Source: DATHTS01 sp041940425
Lineage (GTDB): Bacteria; Acidobacteriota; Blastocatellia; Pyrinomonadales; Pyrinomonadaceae
Length of the DNA: 64,000 nucleotides
NCBI GenBank assembly: GCA_041940425.1
Contig: JBGTSF010000002.1
Location: 1-64,000, forward strand
Direction: 5' to 3'
Part shown: positions 7,369 to 15,196 of the stretch, in pieces
Numbering within the stretch: position 1 is the stretch's first letter
How the letters are laid out: every line of letters starts with the position of its first letter
The notes under the pieces: model-generated
Told to the model about the DNA's origin: nothing
Seen by the model: only the letters and a program-made list of their open reading frames with translations
The model's database searches: none
Made by a program: the position numbers and the translations under genes

Positions 7369-8352
7369 ATGGCAGAAATGACGATCCGCGATGCGCTGAA
7401 TGCCGCGCTGCGCGAAGAAATTTTAAGAGACGAAAACGTCTTTATCATGGGCGAGGAAGTCGCCGAGTATGACGGCGCGTATAAAGTTACGCGCGGGCTT
7501 TGGAAGGAATTCGGCGATAAGCGCGTCGTTGACACGCCGATCACCGAACTCGGTTTCGCGGCGGTCGGAGTCGGCGCGGCGATGGCTGGGCTTCGTCCGG
7601 TGATCGAGTTTATGACGTTCAATTTTTCGGTTCTCGCGGCTGACCAGATCATCAACCACGCGGCGAAAATGCTTTATATGTCGGGCGGGCAATTCAATGT
7701 TCCGATAGTTTTTCGCGGTCCGAACGGTTCGGCGTATCAGGTTTCGTCGCAGCATTCGCAGGCGTTTGAAGCGTTTTATGCGAATTTTCCCGGTTTAAAA
7801 GTCGTGATGCCTTCGACCGCCGCCGACGCGAAAGGTCTTTTAAAAAGTTCGATCCGCGACGACAATCCGGTTATTTTTCTCGAACAAGAAAGAATGTACG
7901 GACTCAAAGGCGAAGTGCCGGAAGATGAAGATTTTACGATTCCGCTCGGCGTTGCCGATGTAAAAAGAGAAGGAACTGACTGCACGATCGTCGCGCGTTC
8001 GATGACCGTGCCGCTCGCGCTTCAAGCCGCCGAACAGATTCAAAAGGAATTCGACGTTTCGGTCGAAGTTATTGACCCGCGCACAATTAAACCGCTCGAT
8101 ATTGACACGATTGTGGGTTCGGTGAAAAAGACAAATCGGCTTGTCATCGCCGAAGAATCGCATTCGTTCGCCTCGGTCGGCGCGGAGATTTCGCATCAGA
8201 TCATGGAGAATGCTTTCGATTATCTGGACGCGCCCGTCAAACGCATTTCCTGCGCCGAAGCACTGATGCCGTATGCGAAAAATCTGGAAGAACTGGCTCT
8301 GCCGGACGTTCCGAAAATCGTCGCGGCGGTTAAGGAAGTTTGTTATTTGTAG
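7369..8352 (+). CDS. pdhB: Pyruvate dehydrogenase E1 component, beta subunit
   Basis: Partner of PdhA in the heterotetrameric E1 of pyruvate dehydrogenase. The 327-aa length is standard. Motifs include MGEEVAEYDGAYKVTRGLW, DTPITELGFAAVGVGAAM, the HSQAFEAFYANFPGLKVVMP segment and ITVxDPRTIKPLD-like residues in the C-terminal transketolase domain. Start ATG 7369 lies 7 bases after the hicA stop and has no obvious Shine-Dalgarno, so translation may depend on upstream reading. E2 is 6.8 kb downstream at 15197. No lipoamide dehydrogenase gene lies in the window. Confidence 0.94.
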   Translation: MAEMTIRDALNAALREEILRDENVFIMGEEVAEYDGAYKVTRGLWKEFGDKRVVDTPITELGFAAVGVGAAMAGLRPVIEFMTFNFSVLAADQIINHAAKMLYMSGGQFNVPIVFRGPNGSAYQVSSQHSQAFEAFYANFPGLKVVMPSTAADAKGLLKSSIRDDNPVIFLEQERMYGLKGEVPEDEDFTIPLGVADVKREGTDCTIVARSMTVPLALQAAEQIQKEFDVSVEVIDPRTIKPLDIDTIVGSVKKTNRLVIAEESHSFASVGAEISHQIMENAFDYLDAPVKRISCAEALMPYAKNLEELALPDVPKIVAAVKEVCYL

Positions 8353-8355
8353 AGA

Positions 8356-8865
8356 ATGACATCCGAAGAAATTGAAAAATATTTGTCGGAAATAAACGAT
8401 GAACTTGCCGCCAACGAGACAATTGGCGAAATTTGCATTTACGGCGGCGCGGCAATGTGTCTGGCTTTTAAGGCGCGTCCGGCGACAAAAGATGTTGACG
8501 CGATATTTGAACCGATCAAGATAATTCGACGAGCAATCATCAAAATCGCCGAAAAATACGGCTTGAATGAAGGCTGGCTGAATTTGGCAGTCAAAATGTT
8601 CGTGGTCGAACACGAAAAGAAAATTTTGTTTGATTTTCCGAATCTTAAAGTTTTTGCGCCGACTGCCGATTATCTTTTGGCGATGAAGGTTTTGGCACTC
8701 AGAGCGGAAAGTTTCGATTCGGACGATGTCGAATTTTTGATAAAAGACTTGGATTTGAAAAATTCGGAAGAGGTTTTGCAAATTACGGCTAAGTATTATC
8801 CGAATAAAGAAATAAAACCGGAATCGAAATTTCAGATAGAGGAAATTTTCGAGAGGTTGAAATGA
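8356..8865 (+). CDS. DUF6036-type nucleotidyltransferase-like protein
   Basis: 169 aa. The motif IYGGAAMCLAFKARPATKDVD (about residues 28-48) matches the GG-x(n)-DVD core of minimal nucleotidyltransferases in the AbiEii/DUF6036 group, which often act in toxin-antitoxin or phage-defence pairs. It starts 3 bases after pdhB and its stop overlaps the next ATG (ATGA 8862-8865), so it forms a coupled pair with the 117-aa gene. Role as toxin or antitoxin partner is inferred from family and arrangement only. Confidence 0.72.
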   Translation: MTSEEIEKYLSEINDELAANETIGEICIYGGAAMCLAFKARPATKDVDAIFEPIKIIRRAIIKIAEKYGLNEGWLNLAVKMFVVEHEKKILFDFPNLKVFAPTADYLLAMKVLALRAESFDSDDVEFLIKDLDLKNSEEVLQITAKYYPNKEIKPESKFQIEEIFERLK

Positions 8866-9215
8866 TTACGATTAAGGAAACAAAAGAGAAAATAACATCG
8901 GACGAAAAATGGTGGAAGATTTATTTTTACGATTTTGTGGATGATTTTCGTTATCATAAAAACCTGCAAGCCGTCAGCGAATCATTTGTCTTTGACAATA
9001 ATAAACTCGACGCGCTTCTGGCTTCGACCGTCGAAATGTTATGCAAAGAAATGGGTTTGCAAGTTCCCGATTGGACAAAAGATGTTCCGGCTTGCGACGA
9101 TCCGTTTTTTGTTTCCGGTTTTGAAAATTTGAAAGCGACGGCGATTGTCGAAAGTCCTCTGCCGTTTCGGATTAGAAAAATTTTTGTAACAGGCAGTTTT
9201 TTGCAGAGAGTTTGA
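8862..9215 (+). CDS. Hypothetical partner of the nucleotidyltransferase, 117 aa
   Basis: A small cytoplasmic protein translationally coupled to the preceding gene by ATGA. Its C-terminal half (VPDWTKDVPACDDPFFVSG, then ESPLPFRIRKIFVTGSFLQR) has the conserved P-x-W, PxFV and FRxRxIFV pattern that I recall from small proteins encoded next to DUF6036 nucleotidyltransferases. The pair may act as one stress or defence module; function is not established. Confidence 0.6.
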   Translation: MITIKETKEKITSDEKWWKIYFYDFVDDFRYHKNLQAVSESFVFDNNKLDALLASTVEMLCKEMGLQVPDWTKDVPACDDPFFVSGFENLKATAIVESPLPFRIRKIFVTGSFLQRV

Positions 9216-9303
9216 TTTTTAATTTTGGTTAACTGCTCTGACCGAGATTCCGAAAATCGTTTAACCCGAAAACATACCCGGACAAAATTTCTAATAAATT
9301 CCG

Positions 9304-9339
9304 AAAAAAGTCTAACTCAAAATCGAGTTAGACTTTTTT
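9304..9339. terminator. Bidirectional rho-independent terminator
   Basis: A perfect 15-bp stem (AAAAAAGTCTAACTC at 9304-9318 pairing with 9325-9339) closes a 6-base loop. A and T runs on both sides make it work in either direction. It lies between the plus-strand gene ending at 9215 and the minus-strand protease gene ending at 9350. Confidence 0.9.
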
Positions 9340-9349
9340 CTTGCGATCA

Positions 9350-11221
9350 TTATTTCTTCTTTTGCTTACTTCCCGAATCCGCCTGTTTAACGGTTTCTTT
9401 AGAAAAGCCCGAAATATTCCACGGCGTATAGACATTTTTAAATGTTTCCAAACTTTCAAGGAAGGAGTTCGAGCCTGTGCCGATTATTCTGCCTTGTCCG
9501 GTTCCCAATCGCCCTTGCCCGGTGCCTAATCTTCCCTGTCCCGTGCCGAGCCGTCCCTGCCCGGTTCCCAATCTTCCTTGACCTGTTCCCAATCTGCCTT
9601 GCCCGGTTCCGAGTCTGCCCTGTCCTGTTCCAAGTCTGCCTTGTCCCGTGCCTAATCTTCCCTGACCTGTGCCTAATCTGCCTTGTCCCGTGCCGAGTTT
9701 TCCGTCTTGGCTTGCGGTTGCGGATAAAGCTTTTTCGTGAATCGAATCATCTTCGTCAAACGCCGCCCAAGGGTATCTTTGTTTCGGCTTCGGCGGTTCG
9801 TCCGAGCCGCGCCGGGCGACTTCGCCCAGATAGAATTCGAGAAAAGCCAGCCAGCTTTTTCCGATAAATTCAGGGGCGGTATTTTTGTAAAACCAGAGTT
9901 CCTCGTAGTTTTTCCGCACGGTTTCAAAAGTTTCATACGACCAGGGGAAAAACAGCGAAACTCCGTTGGAGTATTGATATTTTCCGCCGCTGTAACCGCT
10001 GATGATGACAAACTCACTCAATCTTTTCAAAACATTTTCACACTGCTTGACAAGGTTTTTTATCATCGCCGATTCATCTTTTGAAAGCACTTTTTGAAAA
10101 TCATTAAGAAGCGATTTGCATTCTTCTTTCAGAAGTTCGCAAAAATCTCCGAGATCGATATTCTGATCGAACATATAAGATTGACATTTCCAATGAGTTT
10201 GCAAAAGAATCCGCTGCATTTGCCGGTAAATTATATTTTTGGTGCTGAAACATTCGTGTAGAGCGGCTGACAGATCAATGACGGCATCGAATAAATTGTC
10301 AATTCCCGGATACCGGATGTAGCCGTCCGGGTCAGTTTCGGGCGTAAAATCCCAAGCCGCCATATCAACCGAAATACCGCCGACCTTATATGCGTCCTGA
10401 CTTTCGATAAATTCCGTAACGAATTTTTCGGCTACTTTCCTTGTCTCCAGTTTGTTATTTTGCGCCAGACAGCCGAGGATTTTGCCATACGTCCAGCCGG
10501 CTTCCGGCACGAGTCCTTCGGACGCGATCATTGCGTCTGTGAACGGCGAAAACTGGTAGGCGACTTCGAGCATTCCCATGACGCAGCTGTCGAAACCGAG
10601 AATCGAAAGTCTTTTTCCCAATAGAACGGTCGTTTCCCGTTCGTATTCTTCCGCGCTCAAAGGCGGCATTTCATGATATTGCCGCTCTTCATTCTTACTG
10701 TCGGCGTATGCGACCCGAGCGTTCCAGTCATCGGTCAGCCTGCAAAAAAGCGAATAGAGATATTTCATACTCATCGTCTTTTCCGCCGATTCGTCCTTGA
10801 ACAACCCCTTGTCCAAAAATCCCGCCGAATGCCCGCTGATAATCAATGCGTATCTTTTGGCGCGGCGACCGTAACTCACTTCGTCGCCGTTTTTGACTTC
10901 GACCGTGTTGACGCACCAATCAACAAAATTTATCAGCGAATAAAAATTCGATGCGTCCTCGTTTCTTTTTATTTCCTGCGGCGGATAAAGTTTGTTGGTT
11001 AATTGATAGGAAGGCTGATAGACGGGAGCGTCGGGATTTGAAAAATCACAGTAGAGAGTCGGGATCGAAGGAGAATTGCCGTCGTAATAAACAAAAATAT
11101 TCGGGCTTTTCGCATCATTGCCCGCCGCCTGTTTGATCTGTTCCATCGCATACGACATATCAACCGCCAGATTGTTGTCGCCCGCCATATAGATCATTAT
11201 CGTCCATTCTTTCTCTTTCAT
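9350..11221 (-). CDS. Clostripain-family cysteine protease with RLGTGQG repeat tail
   Basis: Peptidase family C11. The protein begins WTIMIYMAGDNNL, the usual C11 start; the catalytic pair is H131 in ISGHSAGF and C213 in LGFDSCVMG. There is no signal peptide or membrane segment. After the protease domain (to about residue 480) comes a charged linker, then ten tandem heptapeptides of the type RLGTGQG, then a short Ser/Lys-rich end. The repeats are encoded by ten 21-bp units (9491-9700). The heptapeptide tail is not part of the known C11 fold and looks like a recent expansion; it could be a flexible binding tail. ATG 11221 has an upstream AAGGAGAT-type ribosome site. Confidence 0.88.
   Translation of the reverse strand: MKEKEWTIMIYMAGDNNLAVDMSYAMEQIKQAAGNDAKSPNIFVYYDGNSPSIPTLYCDFSNPDAPVYQPSYQLTNKLYPPQEIKRNEDASNFYSLINFVDWCVNTVEVKNGDEVSYGRRAKRYALIISGHSAGFLDKGLFKDESAEKTMSMKYLYSLFCRLTDDWNARVAYADSKNEERQYHEMPPLSAEEYERETTVLLGKRLSILGFDSCVMGMLEVAYQFSPFTDAMIASEGLVPEAGWTYGKILGCLAQNNKLETRKVAEKFVTEFIESQDAYKVGGISVDMAAWDFTPETDPDGYIRYPGIDNLFDAVIDLSAALHECFSTKNIIYRQMQRILLQTHWKCQSYMFDQNIDLGDFCELLKEECKSLLNDFQKVLSKDESAMIKNLVKQCENVLKRLSEFVIISGYSGGKYQYSNGVSLFFPWSYETFETVRKNYEELWFYKNTAPEFIGKSWLAFLEFYLGEVARRGSDEPPKPKQRYPWAAFDEDDSIHEKALSATASQDGKLGTGQGRLGTGQGRLGTGQGRLGTGQGRLGTGQGRLGTGQGRLGTGQGRLGTGQGRLGTGQGRLGTGQGRIIGTGSNSFLESLETFKNVYTPWNISGFSKETVKQADSGSKQKKK
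9491..9700. repeat. Ten 21-bp tandem units encoding RLGTGQG
   Basis: Ten contiguous 21-base units with no spacers. Positions differ mainly at synonymous sites (CCG/CCT, GGT/GGC), so the peptide is better conserved than the DNA, which suggests selection on the protein. A plus-strand frame is also open across the array, which is a by-product of the period being divisible by three. Confidence 0.93.
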
Positions 11222-11332
11222 ATTTTTTCGATCTCCTTGCCGTTTATTGACAAAAACGTCTTTTATGAAAAAACGGGTTCATTTATTTAAATTCTTTGCA
11301 TATTTTATCGCGCAGCGATCTATTGAATTTAG

Positions 11333-11422
11333 CCGTGCGTTTTAACGCACGGTCAATTTGGAAAGATATGTCCGTCGCGTCAGCGACGATTGAATGTCTG
11401 TCAAACGTCGCTCACGCGGCGT
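11333..11422. repeat. Three small palindromes in a row (REP-like)
   Basis: The gap downstream of the sigma gene has three GC-rich hairpins in an AT-rich background: CCGTGCGTT/AACGCACGG (11333-11352), CGTCGC/GCGACG (11373-11388) and ACGTCGC/GCGGCGT (11405-11422, one G-T pair). No T-run follows, so they are not ordinary terminators. The layout resembles repetitive extragenic palindromes. Confidence 0.7.
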
Positions 11423-11445
11423 AAAAACTATTTTTGGGATTGCTT

Positions 11446-12021
11446 TTACTGTAAATAATCTTTCAGCCAAGCCTTGGCGATGTTCCAATCGCGTTTGACG
11501 GTAGTTCTGGAAACGTCCAGCATTTCGGCGACCTCATCCAGCGTCAGACCGCCGAAGTATTTCAGTTCGACGATTTTCGCCAGCCGTTCGTCAAATTCTG
11601 CGAGATTGTTTAAAGCTTCGTCTAAAATAAGCAGATCAACGGGCGAATTTTCCGGCGGCAAAATATGCTTTGTTTCTTCGAACGGAAGATTCTCGTTTTT
11701 TCCTCCGCGTTTTGCACGCTTTCGATGCCGCGCGTGATCTATCAGAATGCGGCGCATCACTTTCGACGCGATTGCGAAAAAATGACTGCGGTCCTGCCAT
11801 TCGATCTCGTTCTTGTCAACGAGCTTAATAAATGCCTCGTGAACCAATCCGGTCGTTTGCAGAGAATGTTCCGGTCGCTGATGTTTCATATAAACGGATG
11901 CCCGTTTTTTCAGATCGTCATAGACGTATTCCATCAGCCGTTCGAGCGCGTCCTTGTCTCCCTGTTTCCAGTCGTTTAAAAGAAGAGTCAGACACTCCGA
12001 ATTTTCAGAACTTTCTTCCAT
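11446..12021 (-). CDS. ECF-type sigma factor (TIGR02999-like)
   Basis: RNA polymerase sigma factor of the group expanded in planctomycetes and acidobacteria. Region 2 is seen as DALERLMEYVYDDLKKRA and TTGLVHEAFIKL, and region 4 as LAKIVELKYFGGLTLDEVAE followed by the DVSRTTVKRDWNIAKAWL helix-turn-helix. The frame is open to TTG 12066, but ATG 12021 (MEESSENS) gives the usual length of 191 aa. It is divergent from a Ser/Thr kinase gene, with 242 bp between starts. Such sigma factors are often governed by a neighbouring kinase, not by a membrane anti-sigma factor, and no anti-sigma gene is seen here. Confidence 0.9.
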   Translation of the reverse strand: MEESSENSECLTLLLNDWKQGDKDALERLMEYVYDDLKKRASVYMKHQRPEHSLQTTGLVHEAFIKLVDKNEIEWQDRSHFFAIASKVMRRILIDHARHRKRAKRGGKNENLPFEETKHILPPENSPVDLLILDEALNNLAEFDERLAKIVELKYFGGLTLDEVAEMLDVSRTTVKRDWNIAKAWLKDYLQ

Positions 12022-12263
12022 TTTTTGCGATGCAAAGAGAGTATTCCTTTCTATTTTTTCTGTCAAGAAACAATGAACCTTTTATCACCCGTTTGTCGCT
12101 TATAGGTATGGCGGAGAATTTTTTTCACGGCTTTTAATTTTTTACAGACATTGAAAGCCGGTATAAGGTTTTTCTTAAATGATAAATGTAGTAATGTATT
12201 GAGCAATTCGATATAACCGGAATTGAAAACCAAAGAGCGGCGCGGCAATTATCGCATAAGAAA

Positions 12264-15044
12264 ATGACACCCGAAAAGTGGCAAAATGTAAAAGCCGTAT
12301 TTTCCGAAATACTGAATTTGCCTTCCGACCAACGGAGCGGCTTCTTAGACCGCGCTTTCGGCGGCGATCAAGAGTTAAAAAGCGAGGTCGAACGTCTGCT
12401 TGCGTCTTACGACGAAAACGATCCTTTTTTGGAAAGTTCCGCCGTTGCCGAAGTTGCCGACATCCTTTTCGAAAATGAGATCGGAGAAAAAGAACCCGCT
12501 GAGTCAAAAGAAACACCGCATTTTCAAACCGGACATCTGCTCAAACAGCGTTATGAAATTGTCCGTCAGATCGGCAGAGGCGGAATGGGCGAGGTTTATC
12601 TGGCGTATGACCGGAAACTCAACCGCGACGTTTCGCTTAAAGTTCTGCATTCGGACGTGGCTTCAAACAAAGAACGCCTTCTGCGCTTCGAGCAGGAAGC
12701 CGGTGCGGTTTCCGCCCTGAATCATCCGCATATTATGACGATCTACGAATTCGACAAGACGGCGGACGAAATTCATTTTATCGTCGGTGAATTCGTGGAC
12801 GGGACGACCTTGAATGACTTTCGTCGCCGCGAAAGTTTGACCATCAGCAAAGTTCTCGAAATTGCGATTCAGGCAACTTCCGCGCTTTCGGCGGCGCACG
12901 AACTCGGCATCGTCCACCGCGACATCAAGCCCGATAACATAATGGTCAGACGCGACGGTTATATCAAAGTCCTCGATTTCGGTCTGGCAAAACTCCTGCG
13001 CCATCCGCGTTCGGTAAGCTCCGATTCTGAAGAGCCGACGCGAAAAATTCATAAAACCAGTCCGGGCGCGATCATGGGAACCGCCGCTTATATGTCGCCG
13101 GAACAGGCGCGCGGAATCGAGGTTGACGCGCGAACCGATCTTTGGAGTCTGGGCGTGGTCGTTTATGAATTGTTGAGCGGGCAGAAACCTTTTGCCGGTG
13201 AAACGACGGCGGACATTTTGGCTTCGGTGCTTCGTGAAGAACCGCTTCCGCTCAGTTCGCACCTGGAAAGAGTGCCTGCCGAACTCGAATGGATAATTTC
13301 CAAAACGCTTTCCAAAAAACTGGAAGGACGTTATCAAACCGCCGATGAATTACGGGCTGATCTGGAAAAAATCAAACGGCTTATCGAATACGACGAAGAC
13401 TCGCACCGTTCGCTCGGCGGAAGTTTTAAGGACGTAAAAGATAAAAATCAAACAGACGGAATTCACGGCAATACGACACAGGACGGCGAAGCCGAAACGA
13501 CAAACGAAAATGAAAAATATCTCTCGTCCGTTTCGAGCATCGAATATGTTTTCAAACAAGCCCGAACGCATAAAACCTTCGCGTCGCTTGGCGGACTGCT
13601 CATTCTCTCGATGCTTTTTTATGCCGCTTACCGATATTTTACGGCGCGACCGGAAACGGGAAAAATTGACTCGATAGCCGTTTTGCCGTTTGAAAATTTA
13701 AGTCAGGATAAAGATTTGGCGTATCTGGCGGACGGCGTGAGCGAGAATTTGATCAACCGTCTTTCGCGTTTGCCGCAATTAAAGGTCATTTCGAGAAATT
13801 CGAGTTTTAAGTTCCGCGATTCGAAAGAAGATTTGTCGTCTGTCGCTTCGAAATTGGGCGTGCGGGCAATCATTACGGGCAGTGTTTCACAGACCGGCGA
13901 CGAGCTGATAATAAAATTTGAAATTATTGATGCGGCTGAAAACAGACATCTTTCCGGCGAACAATTTAGACGCAAAGCCTCTGATCTGCTGAATATCCAA
14001 AACGAAATCCCGCAAGAGATCGCCGACCGGTTGAATTTAAAACTTACCGATTCGCAGGCTCAGCGAATCGCTGATAACGGCACGGAGAACGCGGAAGCCT
14101 TTCGATATTATCTGAGCGGATTAGTTGAATTAAACGGACCTCAAAATATTCTCGGCAAATCACTCGAATATTTTCAAAAAGCCGTCGAACTCGATCCCGA
14201 TTTCGCCGAAGCGCGGGTCGAGATTGCCTCGATCTACTGGCAGAGAGCCAACGCCAGCGGAAACCCGAAACAATTGATGCCTAAGGTCAGAGAGGAAACC
14301 GAAAAAGCTCTGGCGATAAATCCGAATCTGGCAAAGGCGCGCGTGATGCTCGCCGCTTTGAAAGAATACGAATTCGATTGGCAGACAGCCGAGCAGGAAT
14401 ATCTGCGGGCGATAGAACTGAATCCGAATCTGGATTTTACGCGCAACAATTACGCTTTTTTTCTGGCGGTTTTGGGAAGATTTGACGAAGCCTCCGCCCA
14501 GCTCGACGAACTCAAACAGCGCGACCCGATCAATGTCCGGCAATTTTTAATGACAAGAGGAATAATTCTGGCGTGGGCGGGAAAATTCGACGAATCGCTC
14601 CGCGAATTTCAAAAGATCGAAGCGGTCGAGCCGACCGTCAAAGTCGAGGATTTCAGTCTCGGCTACGTCTATGGCGGAAAGAAGATGGATAAAACCGCCG
14701 CCGAACATTTCAAACAAGCGGTCGAGCTTGTCGGCGGAGATGAAGAATACAGCCTCGCGCTTGTCTTTTTAGCCGCTTCTTATTCCAAACTGCCCGAAAA
14801 AAAAGCCGAAGCCCGCTTGATTCTCGACCGTCTCGAAAATATGAGCGGTTACGTTTCGCCGGCGACGATTGCCATCGTTTACGCCGCGCTCGATGAAAAA
14901 GATAAGGCATTCGAATCGCTCGAAAAAGCGTACCTGGAACGCGATGTCCAACTTCGTTTTATCGGTATCGGTTATGAATACGACAATCTTCGCCAAGACC
15001 CGCGTTTCGCCGATCTCGCCAAACGAATCGGATTGCAAAAATGA
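12264..15044 (+). CDS. Ser/Thr protein kinase with TPR sensor region
   Basis: 926 aa. A short N-terminal region (EKWQNVKAVF...) typical of acidobacterial kinases precedes a complete Hanks kinase: glycine loop IGRGGMGEVY, lysine K126, HRDIKPDN with catalytic D220, and DFG D238. One membrane segment follows at about 437-457 (LGGLLILSMLFYAAYRYF). The outside part begins with a TolB/FlgO-like domain (SIAVLPFENLSQDKDLAYLADG) and ends in TPRs (about 600-900). It probably senses an external cue and phosphorylates cytoplasmic targets, perhaps including the divergently encoded sigma factor. Start ATG 12264 is clear. Confidence 0.92.
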   Translation: MTPEKWQNVKAVFSEILNLPSDQRSGFLDRAFGGDQELKSEVERLLASYDENDPFLESSAVAEVADILFENEIGEKEPAESKETPHFQTGHLLKQRYEIVRQIGRGGMGEVYLAYDRKLNRDVSLKVLHSDVASNKERLLRFEQEAGAVSALNHPHIMTIYEFDKTADEIHFIVGEFVDGTTLNDFRRRESLTISKVLEIAIQATSALSAAHELGIVHRDIKPDNIMVRRDGYIKVLDFGLAKLLRHPRSVSSDSEEPTRKIHKTSPGAIMGTAAYMSPEQARGIEVDARTDLWSLGVVVYELLSGQKPFAGETTADILASVLREEPLPLSSHLERVPAELEWIISKTLSKKLEGRYQTADELRADLEKIKRLIEYDEDSHRSLGGSFKDVKDKNQTDGIHGNTTQDGEAETTNENEKYLSSVSSIEYVFKQARTHKTFASLGGLLILSMLFYAAYRYFTARPETGKIDSIAVLPFENLSQDKDLAYLADGVSENLINRLSRLPQLKVISRNSSFKFRDSKEDLSSVASKLGVRAIITGSVSQTGDELIIKFEIIDAAENRHLSGEQFRRKASDLLNIQNEIPQEIADRLNLKLTDSQAQRIADNGTENAEAFRYYLSGLVELNGPQNILGKSLEYFQKAVELDPDFAEARVEIASIYWQRANASGNPKQLMPKVREETEKALAINPNLAKARVMLAALKEYEFDWQTAEQEYLRAIELNPNLDFTRNNYAFFLAVLGRFDEASAQLDELKQRDPINVRQFLMTRGIILAWAGKFDESLREFQKIEAVEPTVKVEDFSLGYVYGGKKMDKTAAEHFKQAVELVGGDEEYSLALVFLAASYSKLPEKKAEARLILDRLENMSGYVSPATIAIVYAALDEKDKAFESLEKAYLERDVQLRFIGIGYEYDNLRQDPRFADLAKRIGLQK

Positions 15045-15196
15045 AAAAATCGAAAAAACTTTGTTTATCCTATTTCCTTTCCTGTTTTTCTAAAACTCTC
15101 ATTAACATTTTCTGCTTTTTTTGGTTAAAATGAAATTTGCTTTATAATTGAATCTGCAAATATTTTCAATTAAATAAATGAGACTTAAATAATTTA

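Noticed and set aside
9225..9431. 68-aa plus-strand frame after the nucleotidyltransferase pair
   Set aside because: It reads through the bidirectional terminator and then antisense to the protease gene.
9491..9700. Possible CRISPR or minisatellite without coding role
   Set aside because: Units are contiguous 21-mers with no spacers and stay in frame inside the protease gene; synonymous variation shows it is coding.
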